Shown: positions 1 to 12,046 of the stretch, in pieces
How the letters are laid out: every line of letters begins with the position of its first letter
Position numbering within the stretch: the first letter of the stretch is position 1
NCBI GenBank assembly: GCA_011800805.1
Contig: MPNW01000159.1
Location: 1-64,000 of the forward strand
Direction: 5' to 3'
Length of the DNA: 64,000 nucleotides
Source: Hirudo medicinalis
Taxonomy: Eukaryota > Annelida > Clitellata > Hirudinida > Hirudinidae
Notes under the pieces: generated by a model
What the model was told of the DNA's origin: nothing
Databases searched by the model: none
What the model saw: the letters and a program-made list of their open reading frames with translations, nothing else
Position numbers and translations under genes: made by a program

Positions 1-340
1 CATCCTGTTTTTGTCACGTTAATTTTGCTTAATTGTTGGTTAATTACAATAAAATTGCAGCCTAATTATTGCGCAATTACCAAAAGACATTGCAATGTCG
101 TCAGATTGTCACATCCTAACCATTGATGTTGGCTGAGAACGAGCTAATGTCTGCGATGTATTAATATAACACTCATTAGCATAAATTAGACAAGCACAAC
201 AGCACATCATCACAACACATTCATGATGCAATGTTTATTAATTGCGTCATAACTTTTACAAATGGGTTAAGTAAAAGTACACGTAATCAATATATAAACA
301 TGTAGACAATGCAAATGCATATAAACACATATAATACATA

Positions 341-534
341 CAAATACATATAAACAATGCAAATACATATAAACAATGCAAATACATATAAACAATACAA
401 ATACATATAAACAATGCAAATACATATAAACAATACAAATGCATATAAACAATACAAATGCATATAAACAATACAAATACATATAAACAATACAAATACA
501 TATAAACAATACAAATACATATAAACAATACAAT
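341..534. repeat. 18-bp minisatellite
   Basis: About ten copies of a unit close to CAAATACATATAAACAAT with single-base variation; this produces false open frames in three minus-strand registers. Confidence 0.9.
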
Positions 535-3122
535 GCATTACAAAACAAGCTTCTGTCATCGCTCCTCCATCACGTTCCAATCATCACAAACATTCCAAGA
601 AATCAGGTCAAAGGTTGCAACTGGGTCAGGCCAACATTGCTCGTTGAAAAGTTTCGTTTTTAAAATGTCGACCTGAAGAAGTCTCATCGTCGTGTGTGTG
701 AGTGATTCCCTGAGGTTAAAGTTCAAACCACAATGTAATGAGTGACCAGGTATGGTAAAAGGATTAGGAGAATGTTGAGTTTAAGATGATGATGATGATG
801 ATAATGATGACGATAATGAATTGTGAATGTAAGGTACATTCGCCGGGGTCTTTGAAAGCAGTAGATTGTCAGACTCAAAAGTTTGAAATTGGTGATAATG
901 ACGACAACATCGACAATTGATAAATGCTAAGAACAACTCATCCAAGAGTGGAGGCAAACATGGCGACCACACCGACGACGACGACGATCATCATCAGCAC
1001 TTCAGCCATCCTAACCACTGAAACACGACACTTCTAAACTAGGCAACAAGAGAACTTGTACAAGATCACGCAATCAATTTTCGTGACCTTCGAATGTAAA
1101 TGCAGCCCCCTTCAACCGATATAACGATCGATTGTCCGTGGACTTACGTAACCTTATCAAATTTTGAGATCACCCCCAATAGCTTTGCCCCAGTGGGTTC
1201 ACTTCCAAGCAACTCATCTAGTTCCATTTGGCCTTGAAAAAGCAAAAAAAAAAGGTCATCAGATGATGTCCGTGGTTAAGTGTGTAGCCAGCTGGGGAGA
1301 TTCACCCCCTGTTAACACCGGTCCTTGGTTAACACCTATACTGACAAATTTCTTTAAAAATCCTGCGATCGTCTGCTGACGTGACGTCGCCATGACAACC
1401 GCCAACAACTTGAATCAGATAAGCAGGAGAGGTCAAAGTTCAGACTCCTTCGGTTCGTAGCGCTGTTTCTTATCGAAGACTTGATTGATGAGCCCTAAGA
1501 CGAGTGTGCGAGGCTGTCAGGAATTACTCGTGGCCACTTCTTTGTCATTCTTGTTGTCGTCATTGTTGTTGTTGTTGTTGGTCATCATTGTTGTTGTTGC
1601 TGCTGTCAGTCATTGTTGTTGTTTTTTAAACAGTGATTTCACAGCCGCACAAGTTCTATGCGTCGTCATTCACTCGTTCGTTCGATCATGTTGTCGTCCA
1701 ACTCATCGCTCGAGTGTAAGGTAAATTTGAAGGACCCTCATTTCAATGCTTGCTCTTTCTTGCTGCCTGCTTACTTCTGAAGCCACCATCATCATCATCG
1801 TCATCATCACAGCCATTACTACGCCACTATCATCATCACCATTATTGCATGACTATCATCATCGCCTTCATCATTATCCCCATAACATTCCTTAGCCATG
1901 ATAGCAAAGCATATGAATGTTTCTGAGGGGAAGCAATAGGCGTAACAAATTCCTTGAATAAATTTAAATAAATAATGAGCTTGTTCTTGTCATTCTAAAA
2001 TTAAACTAGGCGTTTGCCCCCCAAAATTTCATTTTCGACATCTTTGGTCATTCCTCCATTCGTTCTTCCGTCCATCAATCCATATTTGATCGCCAGTAGC
2101 TTCATTCAGGTTGTCCGTATATGCGTAATGGGGTGAATGAAAAAGGAGAATAATAATAATAACGGAGAAGAACCACAACAGAGAAACAGCAGATACAAAA
2201 ATGGAAAAAAAATTAATTAAATTTTATTGGGTTAACGATTCTGGATGGGATTAGTAAGTATTTCTTCGTAAGGATTTTTGGTTTTTGAGAGAATGCGTGA
2301 CATTTCAACTGTTGACAAACAAAATATATTCGCCGGTTTTTTGGTTAAACCTGTTCTTGATGACCCTTTCACACAATCACGTGTGACATCATAATCTGAT
2401 GTGAACAGAGGTCATCATGTCAGTGATAATGTCCTAGGGCGATGCAAAGATCAAGTGTACGTATGGCAACAAGAAGTCATGACGTGATAATAAGCACCAT
2501 TATTACGTCATCATGACGTCACGAGACATCGGTGAAGACCTGTTGATCACGTGACCCAACAACGTTTATCCGAGGAGAAAAATCAAAAGGTGGGACGCCC
2601 TTACAAGTGATGGCGGTGATGATGACGATGACGACGATGATGATGATGACGACGACAATGATGATGATGATGATGACGACGACGAAGATGGTGATGACGA
2701 CGGCGTGAATGAAGCAGGTTTTATGGAAATTAGATGGATGCATGTAATTCCATTCTTATCCGAAAATAGCATAATCCAATCTCAAAGATCTCATGGCGAC
2801 CTTTTAAGTGATGAAGTTAGTTATTAATTATGAATATAATCCATCCAACCATCCTTACGTCCGTTCGTTCGTCCCTGCCAAAAATTAATCATTATAATAT
2901 CCTTCTATCTACCCATCCATCCATCCAACCATTCATTCATCCATCCATCCTTCCTGTCATCAAAAAACCCATTCATCAATGCTTCATTAAGACCAGTTAC
3001 AACAGCAACAAGTCAAAGTCCACAACAACAACAAGCAACAACACAATCACCAACCAGCAGCACTTCACAGATTGTGTAATCCTACAACTTCAAATTATAA
3101 TTACGTATTTAATAAGTAAAGC

Positions 3123-3131
3123 ATTAATAAC

Positions 3132-3193
<62 letters not shown>

Positions 3194-3197
3194 TAAC

Positions 3198-3229
<32 letters not shown>

Positions 3230-3259
3230 TAATAATAATAATAATAATAACNTAATAAC

Positions 3260-3294
<35 letters not shown>

Positions 3295-3319
3295 TAATAA
3301 TAATAATAATAATAATAAC

Positions 3320-3363
<44 letters not shown>
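3123..3363. repeat. (AAT)n microsatellite with an undetermined base
   Basis: Nearly pure AAT with scattered AAC; an N at 3252 marks an uncertain base or collapsed assembly join, so the true length is unknown. Confidence 0.95.
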
Positions 3364-3364
<1 letters not shown>

Positions 3365-4108
3365 CAATAAAAGTTGAAGCTACTTCTTGATTAATTTCCA
3401 TAAACTTATCAGCATTCAGAAAGACTTCAAGTCACCGGTGATTGCAAGAATATAATTGATTATGTACATTGAATATTAAATATGTCGATACATCGAATAT
3501 TAAATATGTCAATACATTAATTATGCTATTGAGGATGTTTGTAAGTTTTTAAATGAGCAATTTTGATACTTGTACTCAGATGGCCAGCATTGCTTCATGA
3601 GAATTTGAGTGACAGTGTGGATGAGGATTCTTCAAATTTAATTCTGAGATGAGACACAAATATCCTTCTTCATAACAATTAATTCAAAACAAATACAAAT
3701 AATAATAATGCTAAACAAATACAATAACAACAATAATCATAAACAAACAAAATAATAAACACATAATAATAATAATCATAATAATAAACAAATAATAATA
3801 ATAATTTGAACTTGAAAAAAATTTAACTGCTATAAAGTCAAAAACAATTACAAACATAATAAAGTGAGAGTTTTTTGAGCCATGTTTCAATATTTCAGAA
3901 AAATATGCAATTATTGGCAATGTTTTGATTAAGAATTTGACCTGGGATATCAAATATCTGAAGATTAGCAGACTTGTGAGTCTAAGGTCTTGGTATATTG
4001 GAAAGACAAATATACTCCAAAGATGAGAACATGAGAGGAGTTTATGTTATAAAATCTCTCAAGAAAGAATTTAGTCAAATCTGTAAATGAAGTTCTTTTT
4101 GAACACTT

Positions 4109-4339
4109 TTATATGATTTCATTTATTAATGTCTTTAAATGAAGTCCAATCCACATTTCATGTCCTTCAGTTGAATCTCTTATTTTCTCTTGTAAAACTA
4201 TGTATCTTAATGTAATGTCAACAGAATGAGTGGACAATTTCTCTTTATCAACATTTGGTCCCATGTAATGACATATACGGTGATTCTCATGTTTCAATAA
4301 TTCACGGAAAATCAAAATTACATTTTCAAGAAAAAACAA
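4109..4339 (-). CDS. Hypothetical 76-codon open frame, possibly decayed
   Basis: The minus strand is open with a non-repetitive composition: VILIFRELLKHENHRICHY, GPNVDKEKL, RYIVLQEKIRD and EMWIGLHLKTLINEI. That mix looks more like protein than the surrounding low-complexity DNA. I could not find exons around it with convincing splice sites; the sequence downstream (3960-4100) breaks up into several frames with stops. It might be an exon of an unrecognised gene or a scrap of a transposon protein. Low confidence. Confidence 0.2.
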   Translation of the reverse strand: MFFLENVILIFRELLKHENHRICHYMGPNVDKEKLSTHSVDITLRYIVLQEKIRDSTEGHEMWIGLHLKTLINEII

Positions 4340-4779
4340 AAATTTTATTAAACATTTCTATGGTTGCAATGGCAAGTTGTAATGATTTAATGAGATAGAT
4401 CAAATTTTGACGACCTAAAAATTAATCGTTCAAGTCAACACACAAATTACAACACGAGGTAATTACCTTAACAAGGAAATATTATGAAATGACTTCAGCT
4501 GAATAACTTTTTTCCACGCTTTTGACTACTTAATACATCTAAAACATTTTATGTAAATAAAGATGACCTGAAAGTAATGAAAATAATCTCACCTTTCAGT
4601 TCAACGTGCTACCCATAATTTAGAAAAGTAAACAAAGAGGCGCCGGTTGCAAGGCGCAAGATGCACTCCTTTATTTTTGCAAAGAGCAAAGAGATCAAAC
4701 ACAGGATACATCCAAACGAGGAGAAGCGATTTTCCACAGTTTAAATGGAGAAAATAAAGTGTTCTTCTCGCGAATTGGA

Positions 4780-5327
4780 ATGAACATTACCGAGGTTACG
4801 ACTGCGAACAAGTTACCAGCTCTCAGCAGATCAAGAACTTGGCCTCTTGTACCTTTGCACGATGTTGAATCTAACTTGAAGTAACTTTCCTGGCCCTCTT
4901 GTTCTGTCGCACGCGGGAAACATGTTTGTTAATCTGCATTCATTTCGTTAACATCATTCATAATTACAAATTTAAAAATTGTTCATTTATTTCATTTAAA
5001 GTTGACGATTTGGTTCTGTTGGCTTTTGCAACCAACATAAAAATTTTTTGAAAAAAGATTTCAGATCTTAAAAATAAATTTGAGCGAAGAAGATAATACG
5101 AAGAATTTTGTTTTATTAACTTTCGTGGAATCAGGTTTAAAAAGGCTCGTCATTAAAAGAAACTATCAACGTGTGATTTATAATTTTCAACTGATCTTTC
5201 AACTTTTTGTCTGTGCAGGAGAATGTTTCTCAGATCTACACTCATTGAGGCGTCTGATAAGTGGGAGCGCCTGAAAAACATTAGCTTGAATGAATTTAAA
5301 TTACCTTTGCTAGTCTTGCACAATTAA
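4780..5327 (+). CDS. Small two-exon gene, 69 codons, function unknown
   Basis: I do not recognise this gene. Exon 1 (4780-4880) starts with ATG AAC ATT ACC and ends AAC TTG AA before a GTAACT donor; exon 2 (5219-5327) follows a strong acceptor (pyrimidine tract, then TGTGCAG) and supplies the G that completes a Lys codon, then runs open to TAA. The joined protein reads with sensible composition, including ANKLPALSRSRTWPLVPL in exon 1 and RSTLIEASDKWERLKNISL in exon 2, and has no signal peptide or membrane segment. An AATAAA overlaps the stop region at 5327-5332. It converges on the minus-strand gene ending at 5549. The evidence is phase agreement, good splice signals and non-repetitive amino-acid content; there is no homology support, and further exons upstream are possible. 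Confidence 0.42.
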
Positions 5328-5548
5328 ATAAATTAACTTAAATCAAATGAGGAAATGCAAGAGATTTTCCTAACAATATAATTTATATTACATCAACCAT
5401 GTGGCTTTTCAAAAGAAGTTATCTCGAAGCTAAGGCACGACGTTTGTTTAAAAATGCGTAGTTTCAATTACCTTCAACTCCTTTATTTACATTTTCTACA
5501 TTTCACTTAAAATCTACAATAAACCAACTACCGAGGAGCACTTAAATC

Positions 5549-8500
5549 TTAACCAAACCTTTTTCTTACAACTTCAAGTCCTTTCAAGTGCGGTTTTGTT
5601 GGCGCACTTTTGGGAGCAGATATATTTGATGCAGTGTCTGAGATGGAATCAGGAATACAACTGAAATTGCAGTTCCAGTCAATTACAGCCTGAGGCTGGT
5701 TACACTGAAACGATAATAGTCATGATAATATCACATTTAATAATTATAATTAGCTAAATAGATAACAATTAAATTAGATCCAATCGTTCGACTACAATGA
5801 AGTTCAGTCATTATTACAAATCGTATTTTCAGTTGCTGCTATCCATTTATTTTGAATAAATTGTTCTTGAAAATATCTTTTTGAAATTCGCGTTTCCTCG
5901 TGCTTCTAAAACTACTTTTAGGTCTGGTGCTCTCGGTGCGTGAACAATGCCTCAGTGCGAACAGAAAATAATTTACAATTAGTTTTATGGTGATGATGAA
6001 TCACTTTGGTGAAGATGATCTGACGACGACGACGATGATGAAGTGATGGTTCATCTAATTTTAACTATAAACTCACAATTTGGTTTAAAAACAAGATTCA
6101 TAATTTTAAATTTTCATAAAAAATTAAATTTTTCATAAAAATAACTAGTAAATATTAAAAATTAGACAAAATATTGTGAAGTTATTTACAGTGCAGGAAT
6201 TCTCCTCTTATTACCTCATGGTAATGGGCTTGGTGATGGCAGTCGCCGTTAAAGTTGCTGACAGCGCAAGTCGATGGGGTATCGCAATGATAACTATCAC
6301 ACGGATCGCTACAAACTTGAAGTTGACTATGACGACGATGTTTGAGATGATGATGCTGATGAGGGCAGGCATATTGTCGTTGTAGAGATGGTTCAGTGGA
6401 AGGCATGAAGTGTTGTTCTCTCGTGAGATTCCTGAGCCTGTCCGAAGACGATGACAATTTTCTCCTGGGGAATGAGATTTCGTGGGGCTCCGTCAACGTA
6501 TCAACAATGCTTTTGATCAACTTGTCACTTTTCGTGGTCGTTATCAAAATTGGTTCCCCTTTGCTAGCTTCGAACAGGGACTTTAAGAACTTCCCAATGT
6601 CTAACACGGAGTCTGTGACCTTTCGATTTTGAGGATCAGACATTTTCGTTGAGTCGTTCGTCCGATAAGCCATCGGAGGAAAAGTATGGATGCCTGGATT
6701 AATTGGAGTTGAATGGAGTGGGGCGGGAGGATATGTTACGAGGGTTGTGAACTCGATCTCAGCTTCACTGGAAGCAGGTTGAGGTGATTTTGTCTTCGAT
6801 GGTTCAACTTTTTCTTGACATGGTTTCGCCGGACATTCGCCCTTTCCGTCCATTGTTTGGGTCTGGATCTCGGGTCTTGCTTCCACACTTTCGTCCTTTT
6901 TGACAGGAGCGAACACACTTTCGTCGGTTTGTGTCGTCTGGGAAACCATGGTTGGTTTTTCAGGCTGTTTCGTGGTGCCCTTTGAACTCGGACTAATAAT
7001 GAAATACGTGGTGGATTGACAGAGTTTTGAAGGAGTTTTATCTGTTTGTTGAGAACTTGTAACTCGTTGAGAGGTTTGAGTTACTTGGGTGCGAGTAAGA
7101 AATGATTTTGAATCTTCGGCCGACGGTTGTTTGGAGGATGGCTGCTCTTCCGCAGTCGATGGTTTCGATGAAATATCAGATGGAGCAATACAAAGGCAAT
7201 TTTTGTAAACTTTTTCGACACACTCAGTTGGAGTCAACAAAATGTAAGGCCTTAGCATTTCTTTCCTCTGAGTATCCTTCTGCATAAAATGTTTCAAACA
7301 TTGCCACTGAAGTAATAACATTATACACATAATTACATTTTTGTAAATTATTATCGCTACTGCTTAGTAATTCTAAACAAATTTTAAAAAATTATGTGGG
7401 ATTTAAGCGCTAAATCTCTTGTTAGTAAGAAAAACTCAAATTCCGAACGATCGCTGGGAGATGTCGCATTGAAGTTTGAACTTTCAGGTCACTTGTGAAG
7501 ATGCCCTTAGTTTCTGCCTAAAATCAATGAATTAAATGCATTCTTTAAAATATTTATTAAAGAAAAATGTTTACTCCGACAAGAATTATATAAATTTATA
7601 ATTTAATACTTTTTGACCTTGCTCTCCGTTTGCTTTGGTTGGCCATTTTTCTTTGAAGGTTCTTCCTTTGAGGATTCCACTTTCGCTGCATGTTCTTTTG
7701 AGATTTCTTCCTTCAAAGGCATTTCTTTTGGCACATCTTTTCTAGTTGGCTTTTCTTTTGGATCCGGTTTTTGTTCCGATGGCTTCTTGGTTGCCAGAGT
7801 TGACTTCACCACTGTCGTATTTTTATTTTTATCCACTTTCATATTACGCATTAATTTCAAAATTAGCTTAATTCAGCTTTATTTATTATTACTAAAGTTA
7901 AATATGTCTAGCTTAAAATGTTTACAGATTCAAATTAATTTTTTTAGAAAATTCCTATAAATTATATATTTATTTGTTTAACATATATATTTAAATGTCT
8001 TTATTTAATAAATTTTTAAAATTATAAATTAAAAATAAATTAAAAATTTAAAGTAACGTAGTTGGTAAAATAAGTTTTGAAAAGAAAATTGAAATGGGAC
8101 TTAAAAGCTTACCCAGCCCTGTTTTATCGGAAGTTGATTTACGCACTTTTGGCGCCTTTCGAGATCGCGCCCAACCAGATCTTAAAGTTGATAAAACCCA
8201 CTTCGTTAACCAGGAATACTTATCCTTTTGTTGTTCGCTTCTTTTTGATTTTATTGAATCTTTCTTCGCACTTCCAAAAAGTTGAGCTTTGCTTGTTTGA
8301 ATTTTTTGGGCGCCATTCGCTGGATTTCGAAGAGATGACGGAGGACTTTATAATTTCATTTGATTTACAATTTACAAAAAATAAAATAAATTTGGTTAGA
8401 GACTACTTTTAATCCCAACAGCGTAAAAAAATAGATCTAAATATATTTCAGTCAAGATTTTCTGTTAATAACTAAACTAAACTAAATTAAGAAATTAAAA

Positions 8501-9313
8501 TAATTTAAAATTTCTATTGAGATCTTTGATTTGTTAAGAGTGCTATTTTCTTGAGGGTGAAACACCAACCTCGTGGCTTTTGTCTGGCAGCTCTAAAGTT
8601 TGATGCAACTTTACCATAATGTTCAGCAGATGATTTTTTATTTGTTGATTCATTGGACGAGGGCTTTTCGTCATTTGAATTTGATTGGTTGAAAATTTTC
8701 AGGGGTTTGTTAGCGGGATGTCGACGTTTCGTTGGAACGATTCTTGTTTTGTTTCCTTTCGAATACTTTCTCGACTGTTTAAAACAAATTCATTTGCTTA
8801 ATTACTTTAATTTCTTGAATAAACAAACGATCCGGAAAGATTGACACTTAAGAATTTTGAATGAAACACCACATTTGACTGAATAAAGCTTTCAATAAAA
8901 ATATATTTGAGTAAAACGTTTTTAAGTCATTATAATGTGGGAGTATTTTTAAAGTATATTTTTTTGCACTTTTCTTAAATTATTTTAATAAAAAATTCAA
9001 GATCAGTTATTTTACTTCCTCAATTTCATTAACAAAACTCTAAGTTAGTCACTCAGACACCTTTTAATGAATATTATAAAGTACTGATGTGATAATTCAA
9101 TCTTAATAATAATACTGTACTGAAGTGATAATTAGATCTTAATAATAATACTGTACTGATGTGATAGATTTTAATAATCACTTCTCTGGTAACGACATTT
9201 ATCACACACGTGCTATCAGGGATATGGAGTTGGACTTTTAAAATATCCGGAGTCGGATGATTTGGGTCCTTAAATTTATTTATTTTCACTTCAGTTTCAT
9301 TAGGGCTCAACAT
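5549..9313 (-). CDS. Six-exon gene for a disordered Lys/Ser/Thr-rich protein with a Cys/His-rich C-terminus, unknown
   Basis: Not recognised. Exons in order: 9182-9313 (ATG at 9313), 8615-8774 (or 8570-8774), 8113-8319, 7618-7811, 6215-7306, 5549-5704; about 645-660 residues. Phases 0,1,1,0,0 agree across all junctions, and the donors GTAAGC, GTAATA and the acceptors after pyrimidine tracts are convincing for the last four exons. The 8319 acceptor is the weakest choice. The N-terminus is NETEVKINKFKDPNHP-like, the middle has Lys-Glu/Pro repeats (SKEEPSKKNG), then a long Ser/Thr/Gln-rich region, and the end is Cys/His-rich (ACPHQHHHLKHRRH, then CSDPCDSYHCDTPSTC), which could bind zinc. AATAAA lies 62 nt past the stop at 5482-5487. 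No membrane segment. The 5' end is uncertain: the reading frame stays open 24 nt upstream of the ATG and more exons may exist (see 9747-9773). Confidence 0.55.
9081..9178. repeat. 36-bp tandem repeat
   Basis: Two full and one partial copy of a unit beginning GTACTGATGTGATAATT and ending AATAATAATACT, lying in the intron just after the 9182-9313 exon. Confidence 0.8.
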
Positions 9314-10689
9314 TTTTACGAGTAGAAACGTTCTATCCTTTGCAAAAATATGTTTTATTTATTCGGAATGTTTTGGCTGCGCAATTAACCAAAGCCGGAT
9401 TGGATTTTGGATTTGGGTCCCGACTCCACAGCCCAGTGTGCGATGACGGACTGCTACCAGTGATACATGATACATGATAACGTATCAAGGAGTATTTCAC
9501 AAATTACTAACTTGACGAGATTTATTTAAGGCCAATCTACAAAAATATCGCCCGATAAGATAATTTGACTATTTATAAACATTTACAAACCAATGAAACA
9601 TGACAAGACATGGTTGATAACAGTTATCGGATAAATTATCATCGGGTTTCAGACGAGTTTCTGTCAAGTGAAATTAGATGATAATTATTTAAACAAGTTG
9701 CAGCAATTTGCAAGCCATCTTTTATCGGCGAATGCTTCTAACTTACCTGCATTGGTTTTTACTCCACCTGGACCTGTAAAGATTTAAGTGGAGTTTTTTA
9801 AAATAATTACGAGCTCGATAACTGAATTTTGACTTCCGATGTTGTGTTTTGAGTTGTTACTTGAGTGCGTCACACGTTATGATGGAAATTTTTCTAAATT
9901 CTTAACTTTTATGAATTTTAACAATTAATCAATTAAAATAAATATTTTAATTAGTATTAATTAATATAATAGTTGTATACTATTGTATACTTTATAATAA
10001 TATTTCTCTAAAATGTAACAAACAAATCACATTCTTTGTTACGATTTCCTGATACAAGTCATTTACAAAATGCATTTTTTTAAAGACTAAACTTAGAAAT
10101 TTAATTCAAAAAAATTCATTCAAAAGTCATTAAAAAAAAACAAAAACAAAAAAACAAACAAAACATGATGAGAACGTTATCCAGTTGAATCATTGAGTAT
10201 AGCCTTAACTGAATGTAAAATACTTTAATCCCACTTCTCGTCTGGTCGTCCAACTATTTAAATGACATCATAACTTCTCAGTGACATGTTTGTCTGACCC
10301 TAATCATCACAATCATGTAATAATGATTTTCCTCATACTCCAATATGTTTGTAAGTTACGCAGGCCTGCGATGAAAACACTTTTTTTTTTCATTTTTTGT
10401 GTTTCTTTTATTTTTGGATGCTGAATTAAAAAAAATTATACCAAAATGTATGTGATGTGAAAAAACTGGGGACATATTTGGATTCAGAATCCAAAAGTAG
10501 TTATAATCATTATTAATTTTCACAACAGACGATGGCATAAAACCTGATCAAACCTGCGAGATCCAATTCATATCTTGACCGAATCGATTTCACCCTGGAA
10601 ATAGTCACTATTTACTCTAAAAAATCTCAGTAACTAGCGGTCCTGACGATATATCAATTATTTTACTCAAAAAATGTGCTTATTTACTG
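9314..10689. other. AT-rich stretch with possible upstream exons
   Basis: Mostly AT-rich without clear genes. Two minus-strand pieces have exon-like borders: 9747-9773 (27 nt, TTTACAG acceptor and GTAAGT donor) and 10442-10538 (ATG to a GTATAA donor, 32 codons plus one base). They may be 5' exons of the gene at 5549-9313 but the phases do not close cleanly. Confidence 0.3.
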
Positions 10690-11735
10690 CTTATAGTTTG
10701 GCAATGCCTTAACACACATTTTCGACATGTCCATGAAAACTTGTCAGTTGCCAGATGAATGGGAATCGGTTCCTATCACCCCGATTCACAAGAAAGGTCC
10801 AACCAACAAACTTGCCACCAAACTCGTCCCATCTCACCCATGTGCACTTGTTGTGCCATGGAGAAAGTTGTGAATTAAAAGTTACTAACGTACTTATAAC
10901 CAATAACTAATAAAAACAAAAGCCATCAACACGGTTTCCTCGGATCCAAATCAACTTTCACAAACCTTTCTGAATGTATCTGGACCACTACCATATAGCA
11001 GAAAAAACTCGCCGATATTATTTATTTCGACTTCCAGAAAGCATTTGACTCTATTTCTCACCCCAGACCCTTGCAAAAAATCCAGTCATATGGCATTTCC
11101 AGCGATCGACTCCACTGGCTCTCAAGTTTTCTTCTAAACAGAACTCAAGAGGTTCATACTGAAGGAATTTTATCAGAACCCAAACATGTTACAAGTGGAG
11201 TAGCACAGGGGAGTGTCCTCGCTTTTTCTCATTTTTATCAATGACATGACTAACATCATCAACACTAACCAATATTACGATGAAGCTGTTCGCCGAAGAC
11301 GTTCAGTTATGTGCTGCTCTGATTATAAACATAGTCTTCAGAGAGCAATTGACAAGCTCTTTGATTGGAGTGACACATGGCAATTGAGGTTGCCTTCGGA
11401 GAAGTGTTGTGTGTGTCATGTTTACAGACGTTCTGAGAGAAGGTTTTGATCAAACTCACCAATATCTGATTTAAGACCAGAACCTTGGACATGTTCCCCT
11501 TGGACCAAGATGTCTTGGAATCTTTATTGACAACAATCTTACATTTATCTCTCACGCCAAAACAATCATACAAAAAGCCTCCACAAGAGCTCATCTGGTA
11601 CATCTTTCCTTTACCTCCGGAGACAGAACCATTCTTGCCAAAGCATTCTGTACATATGTTCGACCACTATATTGTGGAATATTGTTCTCCTGTGTGTCAA
11701 GTCAAAGATCGAAGAACAAAAATGTAATTCTGTTA
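10690..11735 (+). mobile_element. Decayed non-LTR retrotransposon, reverse transcriptase part
   Basis: Read in shifting plus-strand frames, the segment gives the start of an RT domain (LPDEWESVPITPIHKKG), the NQHGFLGSKSTFTNL-type segment, FDFQKAFDSISHP (finger/palm), GVAQGSVL, FINDMTN and a C-terminal part with FDWSDTWQLRLPSEKC. The order is that of jockey/I/CR1-like LINEs. Several stops and frameshifts (near 10873, 10890, 11000 and 11280) show it is dead; the catalytic YADD region is damaged, reading only EAV around 11280. No endonuclease or ORF1 was found with it, so it is 5' truncated. Confidence 0.8.
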
Positions 11736-11803
11736 TTTGTATATTTATTTATGAAGTAAGTAGTGAAGTACAATTTTGCTTTTAATCACTTGGTGGGCTA
11801 TGT

Positions 11804-12046
11804 TTATTTTTGATGGGAGGAGTTAATTTTGTTATGAATATTAATAACGGCACCTTCTGCGGTTTTATCCAGTTTAAACTCTACAACATCCTCAGTCATA
11901 CCTTTCAATTGTTCCTTTGAGTTTTCGTCGGAAAATTTCTTCAGACAATCCTCGTTTAACTTCAAACAACTTTCGCACAAATGAAAACCGAGAACCGCAA
12001 TCTTAGATTCACAACTGGCTTCTTTCGCACTTCTCGGTCTCGGCAT
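11804..12046 (-). CDS. Single-exon 80-residue ORF, small Cys-containing protein
   Basis: A complete ORF from ATG (12046) to TAA. The protein begins MPRPRSAKEA, has LGFHLCESC followed by LNEDCLKKFSDENSKE, and ends in a charged tail; it is hydrophilic without a membrane segment. A minus-strand AATAAA sits at 11744-11749, about 55 nt past the stop. A related but frameshifted copy is at 21240-21393, sharing the MPR start, the KEAS segment, NE(D/E)CL(K/E)K and SKE. That conservation between two copies argues that the reading frame is or was used. It lies just downstream of a decayed reverse transcriptase on the other strand, so it could belong to a mobile element. Function unknown. Confidence 0.45.
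   Translation of the reverse strand: MPRPRSAKEASCESKIAVLGFHLCESCLKLNEDCLKKFSDENSKEQLKGMTEDVVEFKLDKTAEGAVINIHNKINSSHQK

Larger units (their letters stand above)
1..4779. other. No recognised gene; repeats and simple sequence
   Basis: Besides the 18-bp minisatellite and the AAT tract, this stretch holds TGATGATG blocks (about 787-815 and 2610-2700), TTG repeats (1550-1622), CATCATCAT blocks (1784-1870), CCATC repeats (2885-2955), a doubled CATCGAATATTAAATATGTC (3470-3530) and AAT/AAC-rich DNA (3690-3800). The open frames are low-complexity or too short to support, except the weak one listed at 4109-4339. Confidence 0.6.

Noticed and set aside
256..580. Three overlapping minus-strand frames rich in Cys, Tyr and Ile
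   Set aside because: The 18-bp unit is a multiple of three, so every register stays open; no gene signal.
1485..1724. Hydrophobic plus-strand frame with Leu and Val runs
   Set aside because: Translation of a TTG repeat; no other support for a membrane protein.
3090..3401. Poly-Ile, poly-Leu and poly-Tyr open frames
   Set aside because: They are the readings of the AAT microsatellite, open on several frames at once.
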